Positions 1-8,030 are shown, numbered from the stretch's first letter. The stretch: 64,000 bases of DNA from Flavobacteriales bacterium (GCA_015075325.1 JABTUP010000005.1:1-64000), one strand, 5' to 3'. Notes: generated by a model not told the origin, from the letters alone. A program made the numbers and translations.

Positions 1-334
1 CTGTGCCTAAACTCATTACAAGCCAATTGTCTGATGAAATATTTTTAATACTATTTAAAGCAAATAGTACTACAAAAACCCATAAAGTTCCATTAACTAT
101 TTGATTTAAGAATTGATGTTTTATGTTTGTTAGTTTAACAATTAAACCAGCAATTAGTGTAGCACTAATTAAAATAGAAATTATCATAAATGGAACCAAC
201 TCTTTATTTACATTTATTTTGCCAACCCAAAAAATATGATATGGAATTATTTTGGCTAAAACCAAAAATTGCCATATCATCATAATCAAATGAATACCTA
301 ACAATATTCTTATGGCTGTAATTTTTTGCAACAT
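1..334 (-). CDS. Partial integral membrane protein (C-terminus outside window)
   Basis: The frame is open from an ATG at 334 down to the window edge (111 codons, no stop), so the C-terminal part is missing. The visible protein begins MLQKITAIRILLG and is very hydrophobic, with likely membrane segments at about residues 8-30, 47-67 and 79-95 and short polar loops between them. I recognise no family motif. The size and helix spacing suggest a small four-helix membrane protein of unknown role. It has the same orientation as the two genes downstream, but the gap of about 100 bases makes a shared transcript unproven. Confidence 0.6.
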   Translation of the reverse strand, partial: MLQKITAIRILLGIHLIMMIWQFLVLAKIIPYHIFWVGKINVNKELVPFMIISILISATLIAGLIVKLTNIKHQFLNQIVNGTLWVFVVLFALNSIKNISSDNWLVMSLGT

Positions 335-441
335 TTATTTGCTTGTCATTTGCTAGAGTGGGTTGTTTAGTTAAACTCTTATTTTTTTACCACGAGTTAA
401 AAACTCGAGGGAGCGGGGAAGTCTTTTCTTTTTTAGAACTT

Positions 442-1188
442 TTATTCATTATCAAATCTTTCAATGAGGGATTCTGCAATTTGTACACTCCTATCCAAAT
501 AATACGAAAAATCTTTTATCTCTCTTTCGGCTAAAAATGACCAACCTTCATGAAATGCTAGAGCACGAGTGCTATAATTACCATGATGCTGTTTAGACCA
601 ATATGCTTTATCACCCATCCAACCAAAACTAATGGTCATGTCTGTCCAAATATCACGAACTTTAGAACCTTCAGAACTGTAATACCAACCGTATTTATCA
701 GAACCGGGGGTGTTATCCATAAAATATTTTGTCATATACCAACCAGCTAACATATCAGCATGAACTTCTTGAACAACAGAGTTTTTAAACCTAAATTCAG
801 GATGAGAATATTGAAAAATATGGGCAAATTCATGAGCCATGATAGATATAATCATATACTTCCCAATATTATAACCACTCGAAGGACCTTTTTTTTTATA
901 TTCGAAAAGTAATAAACCTTTACCCAATTCAATGGTTCCATTACAATTGTAACTTGCACAACTTGACCTTGCAAGCCCATTGTAACCATTACAAGTCTTC
1001 ATCTCAACCTTCACATTAAAAAATTGTTCTAACTTAATTTTTTCTGATTTTATTAAATTATCTATTTCGCTGATACCAGAAGTGGAAATATAAGTAGAAT
1101 TGACTTCAGAGTTATTTAATGTACATTGACTCTTAACTGATGGCAAACCAATAATTAGTGATATTATAATTATGGAGATATTTTTCAT
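442..1188 (-). CDS. Secreted HExxH zinc-metallopeptidase-like protein
   Basis: The 248-residue protein has an N-terminal signal peptide (about residues 1-20, cut before Gln21), so it should act in the periplasm or outside the cell. Residues 118-126 read AHEFAHIFQ, an HExxH zinc site (H119, E120, H123), followed by QEVHADMLAGWY (Glu141, Asp145). This arrangement matches putative neutral zinc metallopeptidases, where a downstream Glu supplies the third ligand. Three or four Cys near residues 66-82 may form disulphides. It lies 10 bp after the DUF4145 gene on the same strand, so the two are probably co-transcribed. The substrate is unknown. The family call rests on the motif only. Confidence 0.6.
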   Translation of the reverse strand: MKNISIIIISLIIGLPSVKSQCTLNNSEVNSTYISTSGISEIDNLIKSEKIKLEQFFNVKVEMKTCNGYNGLARSSCASYNCNGTIELGKGLLLFEYKKKGPSSGYNIGKYMIISIMAHEFAHIFQYSHPEFRFKNSVVQEVHADMLAGWYMTKYFMDNTPGSDKYGWYYSSEGSKVRDIWTDMTISFGWMGDKAYWSKQHHGNYSTRALAFHEGWSFLAEREIKDFSYYLDRSVQIAESLIERFDNE

Positions 1189-1198
1189 GATAATTAGA

Positions 1199-1882
1199 TT
1201 ATTTAGCAGTTCTTTTAGTAATTAACGAGCTTAATTCTTTATGTTTCTCTGGTATACCAAACAATGTTTCGAGTGTGAATTCAATCAGTTCAATCGCTTG
1301 TTTTAATTCTTTTTGCTCGGGAATATCTAATCTATGTAATGCATAGTTTCCAAGAAATCTATGACTATGCAAAGATTTTGCTAGTTCATTACTTATTAAA
1401 CCAATACTACCTAATTCATCTATTCTTTCACGAAGTGTACCTTTAATAGAATAATGATTGCAAATACCCTCAATTATTGCCCTTAAACCAGCGGAAGCCA
1501 GAATTCTTAAATCAAAATTATAGCATTGAATTACTTCTTGATATGCTTTTCTAAGCATTAGAGGTAATCCAATAATTCTTTTCTCAACAATTGAATTTTC
1601 AAGTCTTTCAGGATAATATGTCTCAAAGATTTTTGTGTTCAGAATTTTAGGCATACCATTTTTGTCAATTTCCATGAATTGATTGAAAAAATCAATAGAT
1701 TTATATGTTATAGATTCACAGCCTTTACATTCTATTATTTGATAAGAAAATGAGCCTATAAAGTGCTTTTCTTTTGTTCCATTATTGTCTATTTCAGCAA
1801 TATCTTCTTTTTGATGGCTATATTTAATAGAATGATTTGTAATAGTATTACATCGGTTACAAAAAGCTTTAATTTTTTCCAT
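1199..1882 (-). CDS. DUF4145 domain protein with N-terminal zinc ribbon
   Basis: The 227-residue cytoplasmic protein starts with a probable four-Cys zinc ribbon (C8-x2-C11 and C52-x2-C55). A helical DUF4145 domain follows at about 100-205; its typical core is seen in ASAGLRAIIEGIC and in the later HRFLGNYALH stretch. DUF4145 proteins are scattered in accessory regions and often sit near restriction or defence genes, but their function is not established. Here the gene is first in a two-gene unit with a secreted metallopeptidase-like protein and sits about 80 bp from an insertion sequence, which fits a variable locus. The domain call is fairly secure; the role is unknown. Confidence 0.7.
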   Translation of the reverse strand: MEKIKAFCNRCNTITNHSIKYSHQKEDIAEIDNNGTKEKHFIGSFSYQIIECKGCESITYKSIDFFNQFMEIDKNGMPKILNTKIFETYYPERLENSIVEKRIIGLPLMLRKAYQEVIQCYNFDLRILASAGLRAIIEGICNHYSIKGTLRERIDELGSIGLISNELAKSLHSHRFLGNYALHRLDIPEQKELKQAIELIEFTLETLFGIPEKHKELSSLITKRTAK

Positions 1883-2019
1883 AGTATTTATTAAAAAGGA
1901 ATTACCACCAACGGTTGTGTAAGGAATCGTTTTAACCCTTTAATAAACGAAGTTAATATTTTTACGCACTTATCCCTAAGATTATTTAATTTTAAGTAGA
2001 ACCCTTAGAAACAAAAGCG

Positions 2020-2973
2020 ATGGCTACAAATATAAGAGAAATACAATTAAAGTATAATACCCAACAGAAATGCTTGAATTTTTTGGCAGAATTACGTTGG
2101 GGTAAAACTGTAACTTGCCCAAATTGTGAAAAAAACAAGGTAAGAGTTATTGATAATCTTAAAAAAAGGTACTTCTGTAAAAGTTGTAAAGAGCAGTTTA
2201 GTGTATTTACTAATACTATTTTTGAGGGAACTTTACTTGAATTGCCTACATGGTTTCAGATTATTACTTTAATACTTAATGCTAAAAGCGGTATGTCTGC
2301 AAAAGAGATACAAAGAAACTTAGGTGTAACGTATAAAACAGCTTACTATACTGCAATGCGAATAAGAGTTGGAATGTTACAAGAAAACACTTGTTTAAAT
2401 GGTATTATTGAAATGGACGAAAGTTATTTTGGTGGTAAATACCGAAAAACCAATGAAAATAAACCCGACTTAGCAACTGTTGAATACAAAAGAGGGCGTG
2501 GAACTAATAAAATATCCGTTGTTGGAATGGCTCAGCGTAAAGGTAAAGTAGTTACTAAAGTTATAGAAAAACTAAGTAAGCGTAACCTATTAAATATGCT
2601 TAAAACCTACGCAAAACAAGAAAATTCTATACTTGTAACCGATGGGTTTAAATCGTATCACGAACTCGAAAAATATATAGAGAGGCTTGAAATAAATCAC
2701 TCAAAAGGGTTTAGTAAAGGAATAGTTCATGTAAACACAGTAGAGAATTTTTGGAGTGGAGTAAAAAATGGTATTAGAGGTAGTTCTAAATCTATTTCAA
2801 AGAAGTACTTACCCTTATACCTTTTGGAGTTTGAATGGACTTTTAATCACCGATTTTATAAAGGCAATGAGTTTGAAGAATACTTAAAAAACGCTTTATC
2901 ACAAGAAAAATCATTAGAGTATTGGAAAGCAGAATCAACAAACCAAGTTAAAAACATAGTGTATAACCAATAA
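2020..2973 (+). CDS. IS1595-family (ISXO2-like) transposase
   Basis: The 317-residue transposase appears intact. Residues 33-56 form the N-terminal zinc ribbon typical of this family (C33-x2-C36, C53-x2-C56). A helix-turn-helix-like segment follows around 90-110 (MSAKEIQRNLGVTYKTAYY). The DDE/DDN catalytic core shows MDESYFGG with D133, VTDGF with D208, and VNTVENFWSGVKNGIRG around 238-254, which holds the third acidic or Asn position. Full length, no internal stop and matching inverted repeats suggest the element is still capable of moving. It reads in the same direction as the 66-residue ORF, which starts 10 bases after its stop. Confidence 0.93.
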   Translation: MATNIREIQLKYNTQQKCLNFLAELRWGKTVTCPNCEKNKVRVIDNLKKRYFCKSCKEQFSVFTNTIFEGTLLELPTWFQIITLILNAKSGMSAKEIQRNLGVTYKTAYYTAMRIRVGMLQENTCLNGIIEMDESYFGGKYRKTNENKPDLATVEYKRGRGTNKISVVGMAQRKGKVVTKVIEKLSKRNLLNMLKTYAKQENSILVTDGFKSYHELEKYIERLEINHSKGFSKGIVHVNTVENFWSGVKNGIRGSSKSISKKYLPLYLLEFEWTFNHRFYKGNEFEEYLKNALSQEKSLEYWKAESTNQVKNIVYNQ

Positions 2974-2983
2974 ATTTAAAATT

Positions 2984-3184
2984 ATGAGTAATGAAACCCA
3001 ACAAAACATACCATATTCTTATTTTACAAAAATAAGTCCTAAAATGGGTTGTTTTTTAAAAGCAAAATATGCTGTAAAAGAAGATAGTGGAGCAGTAACG
3101 GTATTGTATGAGCCGATTTCAAAAAAAGAGTATGATTCTTTACTTGATAATAAAGCAGTACAAGTACAAATTAAATTAGTTTAA
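2984..3184 (+). CDS. 66-residue IS passenger protein, unknown function
   Basis: The small acidic-to-neutral protein lies inside the IS, 10 bases after the transposase stop and in the same direction, so it is probably translated from the transposase transcript. It begins MSNETQQNIPYSYFTKIS and has no signal peptide, membrane segment or known motif. Its stop codon shares the TTAA at 3181-3184 with the stop of the opposing 67-residue ORF. The position within the inverted repeats marks it as cargo or an accessory transposition factor. I do not recognise a family. Confidence 0.55.
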   Translation: MSNETQQNIPYSYFTKISPKMGCFLKAKYAVKEDSGAVTVLYEPISKKEYDSLLDNKAVQVQIKLV

Positions 3185-3384
3185 AACTCTGTTCTAATGC
3201 CTTTTTCTGTAATAGAAGATGTAAAACTTTGTAGATTATCAATTGAAGAAAATTCTATTTGTAGTAATGTGTGTCCTACATTTATTTTTTCATCAATTAT
3301 ACAATCCCTATCAATCTTTTTTGCTAATTCTAAAATTGTATTTAAAACGGCATTATCAGATATTTTTGTAGTAAAACTATTCAT
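3181..3384 (-). CDS. 67-residue IS passenger protein on the opposite strand, unknown function
   Basis: The ORF lies inside the right end of the IS and runs against the transposase. I use the ATG at 3384 (MNSFTTKISDNAVLN) rather than an upstream one at 3423, because 3423 would start only 7 bases from the inverted repeat. The sequence looks like a small alpha/beta protein with a helix (NTILELAKKIDRD) and two strands, but no family is recognised. It is convergent with the 66-residue ORF, sharing one TTAA for both stops, so the two could affect each other's mRNA. Expression is unproven. Confidence 0.4.
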   Translation of the reverse strand: MNSFTTKISDNAVLNTILELAKKIDRDCIIDEKINVGHTLLQIEFSSIDNLQSFTSSITEKGIRTEF

Positions 3385-3470
3385 AATATATTTGTTAATA
3401 TCCCTCAAATATATGAAAAACAAATCAATAAATAATCTTAGGATAAGTACGCATTTTATTTATTATCAGC

Positions 3471-3502
3471 GAAAATCTGTGCAATCTGTGGCAAACAAAC
3501 AT
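3471..3502. repeat. Intergenic repeat of the 'ATCTGYGYAATCTGYGG' kind
   Basis: The sequence AAATCTGTGCAATCTGTGG lies here, and a related form (ATCAGCGTAATCTGCGGGAG) lies at 10490-10512. Two matching pieces in unrelated intergenic spaces point to a short dispersed repeat, of a kind common between Bacteroidota genes. No coding function is seen. Confidence 0.45.
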
Positions 3503-3512
3503 TCAACTTTCG

Positions 3513-3520
3513 TATTTTTG
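3513..3520 (+). promoter_or_regulatory. Bacteroidota -7 box for the EI24 gene
   Basis: TATTTTTG matches the TAnnTTTG -7 consensus of the Bacteroidota primary sigma factor and lies 16 bases before the ATG at 3537. No clear -33 TTTG was found at the usual distance. Confidence 0.45.
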
Positions 3521-3536
3521 AAGTAAACAAAAAAAC

Positions 3537-4316
3537 ATGGCAAATTTTTTCAAAGAGTTTGGTACAGGGCTTTCGGCTTACGGCAAAGCAGTAGAAATTA
3601 TTTTTTCTAAAGGTTTGTGGTGGTTTTTTCTGTTTCCAGTGTTGTTAAATGTATTGTTGTTTTTTGGTGGCTTTGCTGCAGTAGATTACCTTACCGAGCT
3701 TGCCAAAAATTGGGTATTTGGGTTAATAAACAACGAAAACGCCACCTATGTTGGAGCAGCTTATGTTCAGGGAGTTTTATCGGGTTTTATTTGGGTGGTG
3801 CTTAAAATTCTGTTCTTTTTTATTTTTGCTTACATCGGTGGTTTTATCGTTATTGTGCTCATGTCGCCTGTGTTTTCTATACTTTCCGAAAAAACAGAAG
3901 CTATTTTAACAGGCAACAGCTACCCTTTTGATGCCGACCAACTGATGCGAGATATTGCCCGCGGGGTTCTTATCGCCACCCGAAATTTGTTTATCGAATT
4001 GGGTTATATTGTTGGCGTATTTGTGTTAAGTTTTATTCCTATAATTGGTCAATTAGGAGCGATATTTTTATTTTTTGTATCGGCTTATTTTTATGGGTTT
4101 TCGTTTATGGATTACACCATCGAACGCCAAAAGTATAGCGTTTCACAAAGTGTTCAGTTTATTCGTCAGCACAAAGGAATTGCCATTGCTAACGGCGTGT
4201 TGTTTTCGTTGTTTATGCTCATTCCGTTTTGTGGAGTTACGCTAGCGGGTTTTGTCTCTATTATTTCGGTGGTGGCAGCAACCATTTCTACACAGAAAGT
4301 GCTGCTTGAAAAGTAA
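3537..4316 (+). CDS. EI24 / CysZ-like integral membrane protein
   Basis: The 259-residue inner-membrane protein belongs to the EI24 superfamily, which includes the sulfate permease CysZ. The N-terminus MANFFKEFGTGLSAYGKA and the amphipathic FSKGLWWFFLFPVLLN entry into the first helix are typical. About four long hydrophobic regions lie near residues 26-50, 78-108, 148-190 and 208-250, with a conserved-looking MDYTIERQKYS loop around residues 194-205. No sulfur-assimilation genes are nearby, so sulfate transport cannot be inferred from context. The gene stands alone, just right of the insertion sequence, with a -7 box of its own. Confidence 0.75.
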   Translation: MANFFKEFGTGLSAYGKAVEIIFSKGLWWFFLFPVLLNVLLFFGGFAAVDYLTELAKNWVFGLINNENATYVGAAYVQGVLSGFIWVVLKILFFFIFAYIGGFIVIVLMSPVFSILSEKTEAILTGNSYPFDADQLMRDIARGVLIATRNLFIELGYIVGVFVLSFIPIIGQLGAIFLFFVSAYFYGFSFMDYTIERQKYSVSQSVQFIRQHKGIAIANGVLFSLFMLIPFCGVTLAGFVSIISVVAATISTQKVLLEK

Positions 4317-4378
4317 ACTAATTTATTGCTGCTTTTTCTTGACACTAATTACACGAAAGATTAGTTAAACTATTTTTT

Positions 4379-4531
4379 AACCACATAGATCAATCGGTTT
4401 TACTTAAACAACATAAAAAAGTTTGGGCAGTTTCACACTAGTTTTTTTAAAAATATATTGGAGAAAATTATGTTTGGTTTAAGTTGCCTTCAGCATATTA
4501 TTTTCTATGTTTCTATGTGGTTAAAAATGTT
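4379..4531. repeat. Intergenic inverted repeat flanked by AACCACATAGA / TCTATGTGGTT
   Basis: The 266-bp gap between EI24 and mqnA begins near 4379 with AACCACATAGAT and near 4505 has TATGTTTCTATGTGGTT. The outer parts are inverted copies of each other, separated by about 120 bases of AT-rich sequence. This looks like a decayed pair of a dispersed intergenic repeat rather than a terminator, since no tight hairpin with a T-run is present. Confidence 0.45.
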
Positions 4532-4552
4532 ATTAAACTAGAGTTAAAACAT

Positions 4553-4560
4553 TAACTTTG
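4553..4560 (+). promoter_or_regulatory. Bacteroidota -7 box for mqnA
   Basis: TAACTTTG fits TAnnTTTG and ends 22 bases before the TTG start of mqnA. That leaves a leader of about 15 bases and supports the chosen start. Confidence 0.5.
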
Positions 4561-4582
4561 TAAACAGAAAAATTATAGAAAG

Positions 4583-5338
4583 TTGAAAGTTAAAATATCC
4601 ATAGTATCTTATTTAAACTCGCTTCCATTTTTATTTGGTTTAAAAAATTCGCCAATTATTAATGATATTGAGTTGAGTTTAGATATTCCATCGAAATGTG
4701 CCGAAAAATTACTTACCAATCAAGTCGATATTGGTTTGGTTCCGGTTGCTATTTTGCCACAATTAAAGCACTATCAAATTCTTTCCGATTATTGTATTGG
4801 AGCCAACAAAAAAGTAAACTCGGTTATTTTGGTAAGCGATGTTCCGCTAAATGATATCGAAGAAATTTTGTTGGATTATCAGTCTAAATCTTCCATAAAT
4901 TTGGTTCAGGTGTTGGCAAGAAAATACTGGAAAATAACACCAAAATTTACTCACGCTAGTGTTGGTTTCGAAAATCAGGTAAACAACAAAACCGCTGCGG
5001 TAATTATTGGCGACCGAACTTTTAATTTAAATAAACCTTACGCTTATATTTATGATTTGGCAGAAGAATGGAACAAGTTTACAGGATTGCCTTTTGCTTT
5101 TGCTTGTTGGGTTGCCAATAAACCCATTGCACCCGAAATGGTTGAAAAACTAAATGAAGCTTTTTCTTTTGGCGTTAACCATATACCAGAAGCTATTGGC
5201 TTAGCGAACAATAATGGCATTACTTTTGAACAACTTCAACATTATTTAACCAATCATATCAGTTATGAATTAAATGATGACAAACGAAAATCCATTCAAC
5301 TTTTTCTAGAATATTTAGCCGAAAATGTTAATATTTAG
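4583..5338 (+). CDS. mqnA: Chorismate dehydratase MqnA (futalosine menaquinone pathway)
   Basis: The 251-residue protein is a MqnA/MqnD-type periplasmic-binding-fold enzyme. MqnA dehydrates chorismate to 3-enolpyruvylbenzoate, the first committed step of the futalosine route to menaquinone. The N-terminus KVKISIVSYLNSLPFLFGL is the MqnA signature; further typical pieces are DIGLVPVA (about residues 49-56), a KVNSVILVS strand and LPFAFACWV (about 173-181). The start is a TTG at 4583, since no in-frame ATG precedes the conserved N-terminus and the -7 box ends 22 bases upstream. The other mqn genes are not in the window. It is a single gene. Confidence 0.9.
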   Translation: MKVKISIVSYLNSLPFLFGLKNSPIINDIELSLDIPSKCAEKLLTNQVDIGLVPVAILPQLKHYQILSDYCIGANKKVNSVILVSDVPLNDIEEILLDYQSKSSINLVQVLARKYWKITPKFTHASVGFENQVNNKTAAVIIGDRTFNLNKPYAYIYDLAEEWNKFTGLPFAFACWVANKPIAPEMVEKLNEAFSFGVNHIPEAIGLANNNGITFEQLQHYLTNHISYELNDDKRKSIQLFLEYLAENVNI

Positions 5339-5383
5339 TGGGTTGTTGTTGAAATTATAATTTTCGCATGTCATCTTAATCGT

Positions 5384-5391
5384 TATTTTTG
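5384..5391 (+). promoter_or_regulatory. Bacteroidota -7 box for the TPR/PD40 gene
   Basis: TATTTTTG fits TAnnTTTG and lies 25 bases upstream of the ATG at 5417. The predicted transcript start gives a leader of about 20 bases. Confidence 0.45.
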
Positions 5392-5416
5392 TTTTCCAAC
5401 TTTTTACACTAAACAG

Positions 5417-7042
5417 ATGAAGCCAATTAACCGAATTTTTATTCTTTTTCTTGTTGCATTTTCGTTAACAGCAAATGCTCAAGACGATAAATCAAGCAAG
5501 CCCAATAAAGTAACGTATAAAATTAAGATGAACGATGCTCGTCATCAATATCTCAATGGAAACATTCGTGGAGGATTAAATATTTACCGTGAATTGCTTA
5601 AAAGTTATACCAACGACGCCATGATTAACTACCGAATTGGCGAATGTTATTTAGATTTGAAAGAATGGCAATTGGCGGTTGAATACATCCAAAATGCAAA
5701 AAAAATAAATCCAAAAGTTACCCCAGAACTTGGATATAAATTGGGTTACGCATTACACCGTAACAATCAATTGGATTTAGCAGAAGCTGAACTCAAAGAA
5801 TACAAAAGCAATTTAAAAAAGAAAAACCCTTTATACGACGCCGATAAAATTCTTGCACAAGTAGAGTTTGCAAAAAAAATGATGTTTGCCCCAGTTAAAG
5901 TCGAAATTTCTAACTTAGGAAAAAACGTAAATTCGAGAGGAGGAGATTACGCTCCGTCGCTTACCGCAGATGGACAAACCATGATTTTTACTTCTCGTAG
6001 AGCCGACACCAAAGGTGGTGGTGTTGATAAAGCTGGCGATTACAAGTATTATGAAGACATCTATCTAACAAAATTTGATTCCACAATCAACGATTGGACA
6101 AAAGCAAACCCAATTGAAGGAAAATTAAACACCGAAGGGCACGATGCAAGTTTAAGTATTTCGCCTGACGGAAACCAAATTTATATCTACAGAAACGATG
6201 GCAGTGTTTACATTGGCGATATTTTTGTTTCAAAGAAAAGAAGATCGGGAGCTTGGGGCGAACCAACAGCTTTAGACAAACAAATCAATTCATCCTATTT
6301 TGAAAGTTCTGCATCGCTATCAGCCGACGGAACAAAGCTTTATTTTGTTAGCGAACGTCAAGGAAAAAAATATGGAGCAAACGGAAAAGGTGATATTTAT
6401 GTAGTTGAAAAAATATCGAGAACAGTTTGGGGCGAACCTCGAAATTTAGGTTCCGTAATTAATACTCCAGAAGATGAAATTTCGGTTTTTATTCACCCCG
6501 ACGGCAAAACCTTGTTTTTTAGTTCAAAAGGACATCTTTCTATGGGTGGCTACGATATTTTTTCCTCTCGTTTACAAATGGACGGAACGTGGTCAACTCC
6601 CGAAAATTTAGGCTATCCGATAAATACCGTTGATGATGATGTTCATTTTGTATTAAGTACAGATGGTAAAATTGCTTATTATTCAACGGTTAGAGAAGAC
6701 GGTTTGGGAGAAAGAGACATTTATCAAATCGACTTAAAAAATTACGATTTATTAAAAGGAACTCAAAAAAATCTTTCGATAGTTAAAGGAAGCATAGAAG
6801 CAAAATTAGATGGCTTAAGACTAGAAGCAGTTATAGAGTTTAAAGATGAAAAAGGCGAGTTAATCTCATCAATTAACACTGAAGAAACAGGTGATTTTTT
6901 GGCAACACTTCCTGGCAATATAAAATATTCGGCTACTATTTCTGCATTGGGCTATAAAGCACAAACCATTAATTTTGATTTACCAATAGGAGAAGAAAAA
7001 ACCTACATTTTGGTTAAAAACATAGTATTAGAACAAGAATAA
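5417..7042 (+). CDS. Exported TPR / PD40 beta-propeller protein, PorE-like but without an OmpA domain
   Basis: The 541-residue protein has a signal peptide (residues 1-21, ANA then Gln). A TPR region at about 35-150 includes MINYRIGECYLDLKEWQLAVEYI. A WD40-like/PD40 propeller at about 160-440 has repeated blades such as DGQTMIFTSRR, DGNQIYIYRN, DGTKLYFVSERQG and DGKTLFFSSKG. A carboxypeptidase-regulatory-like fold closes the protein at about 455-541. This order is that of PorE, a type IX secretion-associated envelope protein, and related OmpA proteins, but the C-terminal OmpA peptidoglycan-binding domain is absent and the frame ends normally. A partner may supply cell-wall anchoring. A small conserved ORF follows 3 bases later. 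Confidence 0.75.
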   Translation: MKPINRIFILFLVAFSLTANAQDDKSSKPNKVTYKIKMNDARHQYLNGNIRGGLNIYRELLKSYTNDAMINYRIGECYLDLKEWQLAVEYIQNAKKINPKVTPELGYKLGYALHRNNQLDLAEAELKEYKSNLKKKNPLYDADKILAQVEFAKKMMFAPVKVEISNLGKNVNSRGGDYAPSLTADGQTMIFTSRRADTKGGGVDKAGDYKYYEDIYLTKFDSTINDWTKANPIEGKLNTEGHDASLSISPDGNQIYIYRNDGSVYIGDIFVSKKRRSGAWGEPTALDKQINSSYFESSASLSADGTKLYFVSERQGKKYGANGKGDIYVVEKISRTVWGEPRNLGSVINTPEDEISVFIHPDGKTLFFSSKGHLSMGGYDIFSSRLQMDGTWSTPENLGYPINTVDDDVHFVLSTDGKIAYYSTVREDGLGERDIYQIDLKNYDLLKGTQKNLSIVKGSIEAKLDGLRLEAVIEFKDEKGELISSINTEETGDFLATLPGNIKYSATISALGYKAQTINFDLPIGEEKTYILVKNIVLEQE

Positions 7043-7045
7043 TTC

Positions 7046-7384
7046 ATGTTTAAATCAAAATACCTTTGGCTCGATAAAGAAAAAAATAGTTTTCGGGTTG
7101 TTGTTCGTTTCTTGGGTTTGAATGTTGGTGAATGGAAACCCTTGCCAAATTTAAATTACATTGCCCTAACCAAAGTAAAATTTGCTAAAACAGTAAGCTC
7201 ACCCAAATTAATGGGAAACAAAAGCTGCACAAGTAATTTTAGCGATTACAAGTTTTGCTTGTTTTTGTGCGAAGATGCCAAAAAGAAAGCATTTGTTTTT
7301 AAAGGAGATTACGAAGAAACACTCCAATTAGCTAATCAGGTTGCTGCGTATTTGAATTTAAAAGTAGTGGATTATACAGCTTAA
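7046..7384 (+). CDS. Conserved hypothetical protein, 112 residues
   Basis: The gene starts 3 bases after the stop of the TPR/PD40 gene and so is almost surely in its transcript. The product is soluble-looking, with alternating strands (NSFRVVVRFLGLNVGEWKPLP) and a C-terminal helix (DYEETLQLANQVAAYLN), somewhat like a PH- or YcxB-like small domain. No signal peptide or transmembrane helix is seen. I recognise no named family. The stop shares a TTAA (7381-7384) with the stop of the convergent yigZ gene. Confidence 0.65.
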   Translation: MFKSKYLWLDKEKNSFRVVVRFLGLNVGEWKPLPNLNYIALTKVKFAKTVSSPKLMGNKSCTSNFSDYKFCLFLCEDAKKKAFVFKGDYEETLQLANQVAAYLNLKVVDYTA

Positions 7385-7986
7385 ATAGTCCTCAAAAACT
7401 TTACTTTTACTCCTTCTATTTTTTCCAATTCACTAACCACCGTATCGGCTTCCGATTTTCGAATTCCAAATTCAATTAAACAGGTATTTTCAAATAGTTG
7501 TTTGGTAATATTCAATTCGTTTTTCTTAATAAAAGTCATTACTTCACTCATAACAGGGTAATCGAACAAAATTTGATAAAAATTATTCACTGTTTGTTCA
7601 ATTATTCTTGCATTTTGTAATGCATCTGCAGCCGCTTCTTTATAGGCAGTAACCAATCCGCCAACACCTAATTTTGTTCCGCCAAAATATCGAACTACTA
7701 CAATACCAACATTGGTAATGTTTTTTGATAAAATTTGCCCATAAATTGGTTTTCCTGCCGAATTGTTTGGCTCTCCATCGTCGCTGTATCGATATTCGTT
7801 TTCGGTTAAACCCAATTTAAAAGCATAACAATGGTGTCGGGCATCGTGGTAATCTTTTTTAAGTTGAGCAAGATGATTTTTAAATTCTTCCTCACTAAAA
7901 ATAGGGTATGCAAAAGCTAAAAATTTACTGCCTTTTTCTTTGTAAATTCCTTCGGATGCTGCTGCTATGGTTTGGTAAGTGTCCAA
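7381..7986 (-). CDS. yigZ: YigZ/IMPACT family protein
   Basis: The 201-residue protein matches the YigZ family: an N-terminal UPF0029/IMPACT domain with EKGSKFLAFAYPI, ARHHCYAFKLG, YSDDGEPNNSAGKPI (about residues 67-81) and VVRYFGGTKLGVGGLVTAY (about 97-115), then a ferredoxin-like C-terminal domain (about 135-201). YigZ has been linked to translation-related control in other bacteria, but the molecular function is not firmly known. The start is a TTG at 7986, as no ATG is present before the conserved MDTYQTIAAASEG stretch. It is convergent with the upstream hypothetical gene, sharing four bases. Confidence 0.88.
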   Translation of the reverse strand: MDTYQTIAAASEGIYKEKGSKFLAFAYPIFSEEEFKNHLAQLKKDYHDARHHCYAFKLGLTENEYRYSDDGEPNNSAGKPIYGQILSKNITNVGIVVVRYFGGTKLGVGGLVTAYKEAAADALQNARIIEQTVNNFYQILFDYPVMSEVMTFIKKNELNITKQLFENTCLIEFGIRKSEADTVVSELEKIEGVKVKFLRTI

Positions 7987-8030
7987 GTTTAGTTCTTAAA
8001 GTAAAAAGTTTATAAAGTAAAAAGTTGTCG
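7987..8030. repeat. AAAGTAAAAAGT intergenic tandem motif
   Basis: The space between ribD and yigZ holds TTAAAGTAAAAAGTTTATAAAGTAAAAAGTTG, two near-identical units in direct repeat. Similar A/T-rich 'aaagttt' strings occur at 11319-11425 and 19023-19080. This is likely a dispersed intergenic repeat. Confidence 0.4.

Larger units (their letters stand above)
1964..3452 (+). mobile_element. IS1595-family insertion sequence with near-perfect terminal inverted repeats
   Basis: The left end (about 1964-1987) and right end (about 3430-3452) are inverted copies. The left reverse complement reads AAATAATCTTAGGGATAAGT, and the right end reads the same with one G fewer. Beyond that point the match weakens to single alternating bases, so the exact tips are uncertain by a few bases and I could not find a convincing 8-bp target duplication. 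Inside are an ISXO2-type transposase, a 66-residue ORF and a convergent 67-residue ORF. The element sits between a DUF4145 gene and the EI24 gene. Confidence 0.75.

Noticed and set aside
343..534. 63-residue plus-strand ORF over the 3' end of the metallopeptidase gene
   Set aside because: It overlaps the conserved C-terminus of the opposite gene and has no supporting signal.
1956..3460. Target-site duplication of the IS1595 element
   Set aside because: Flanks at the likely tips (ATATTTTT and ATTTTATT) are similar only because both are A/T-rich; no exact 8-base repeat was found.
3197..3526. 109-residue plus-strand ORF across the IS right end
   Set aside because: It runs through the inverted repeat and out of the element, opposite the 67-residue ORF, with no protein-like pattern.
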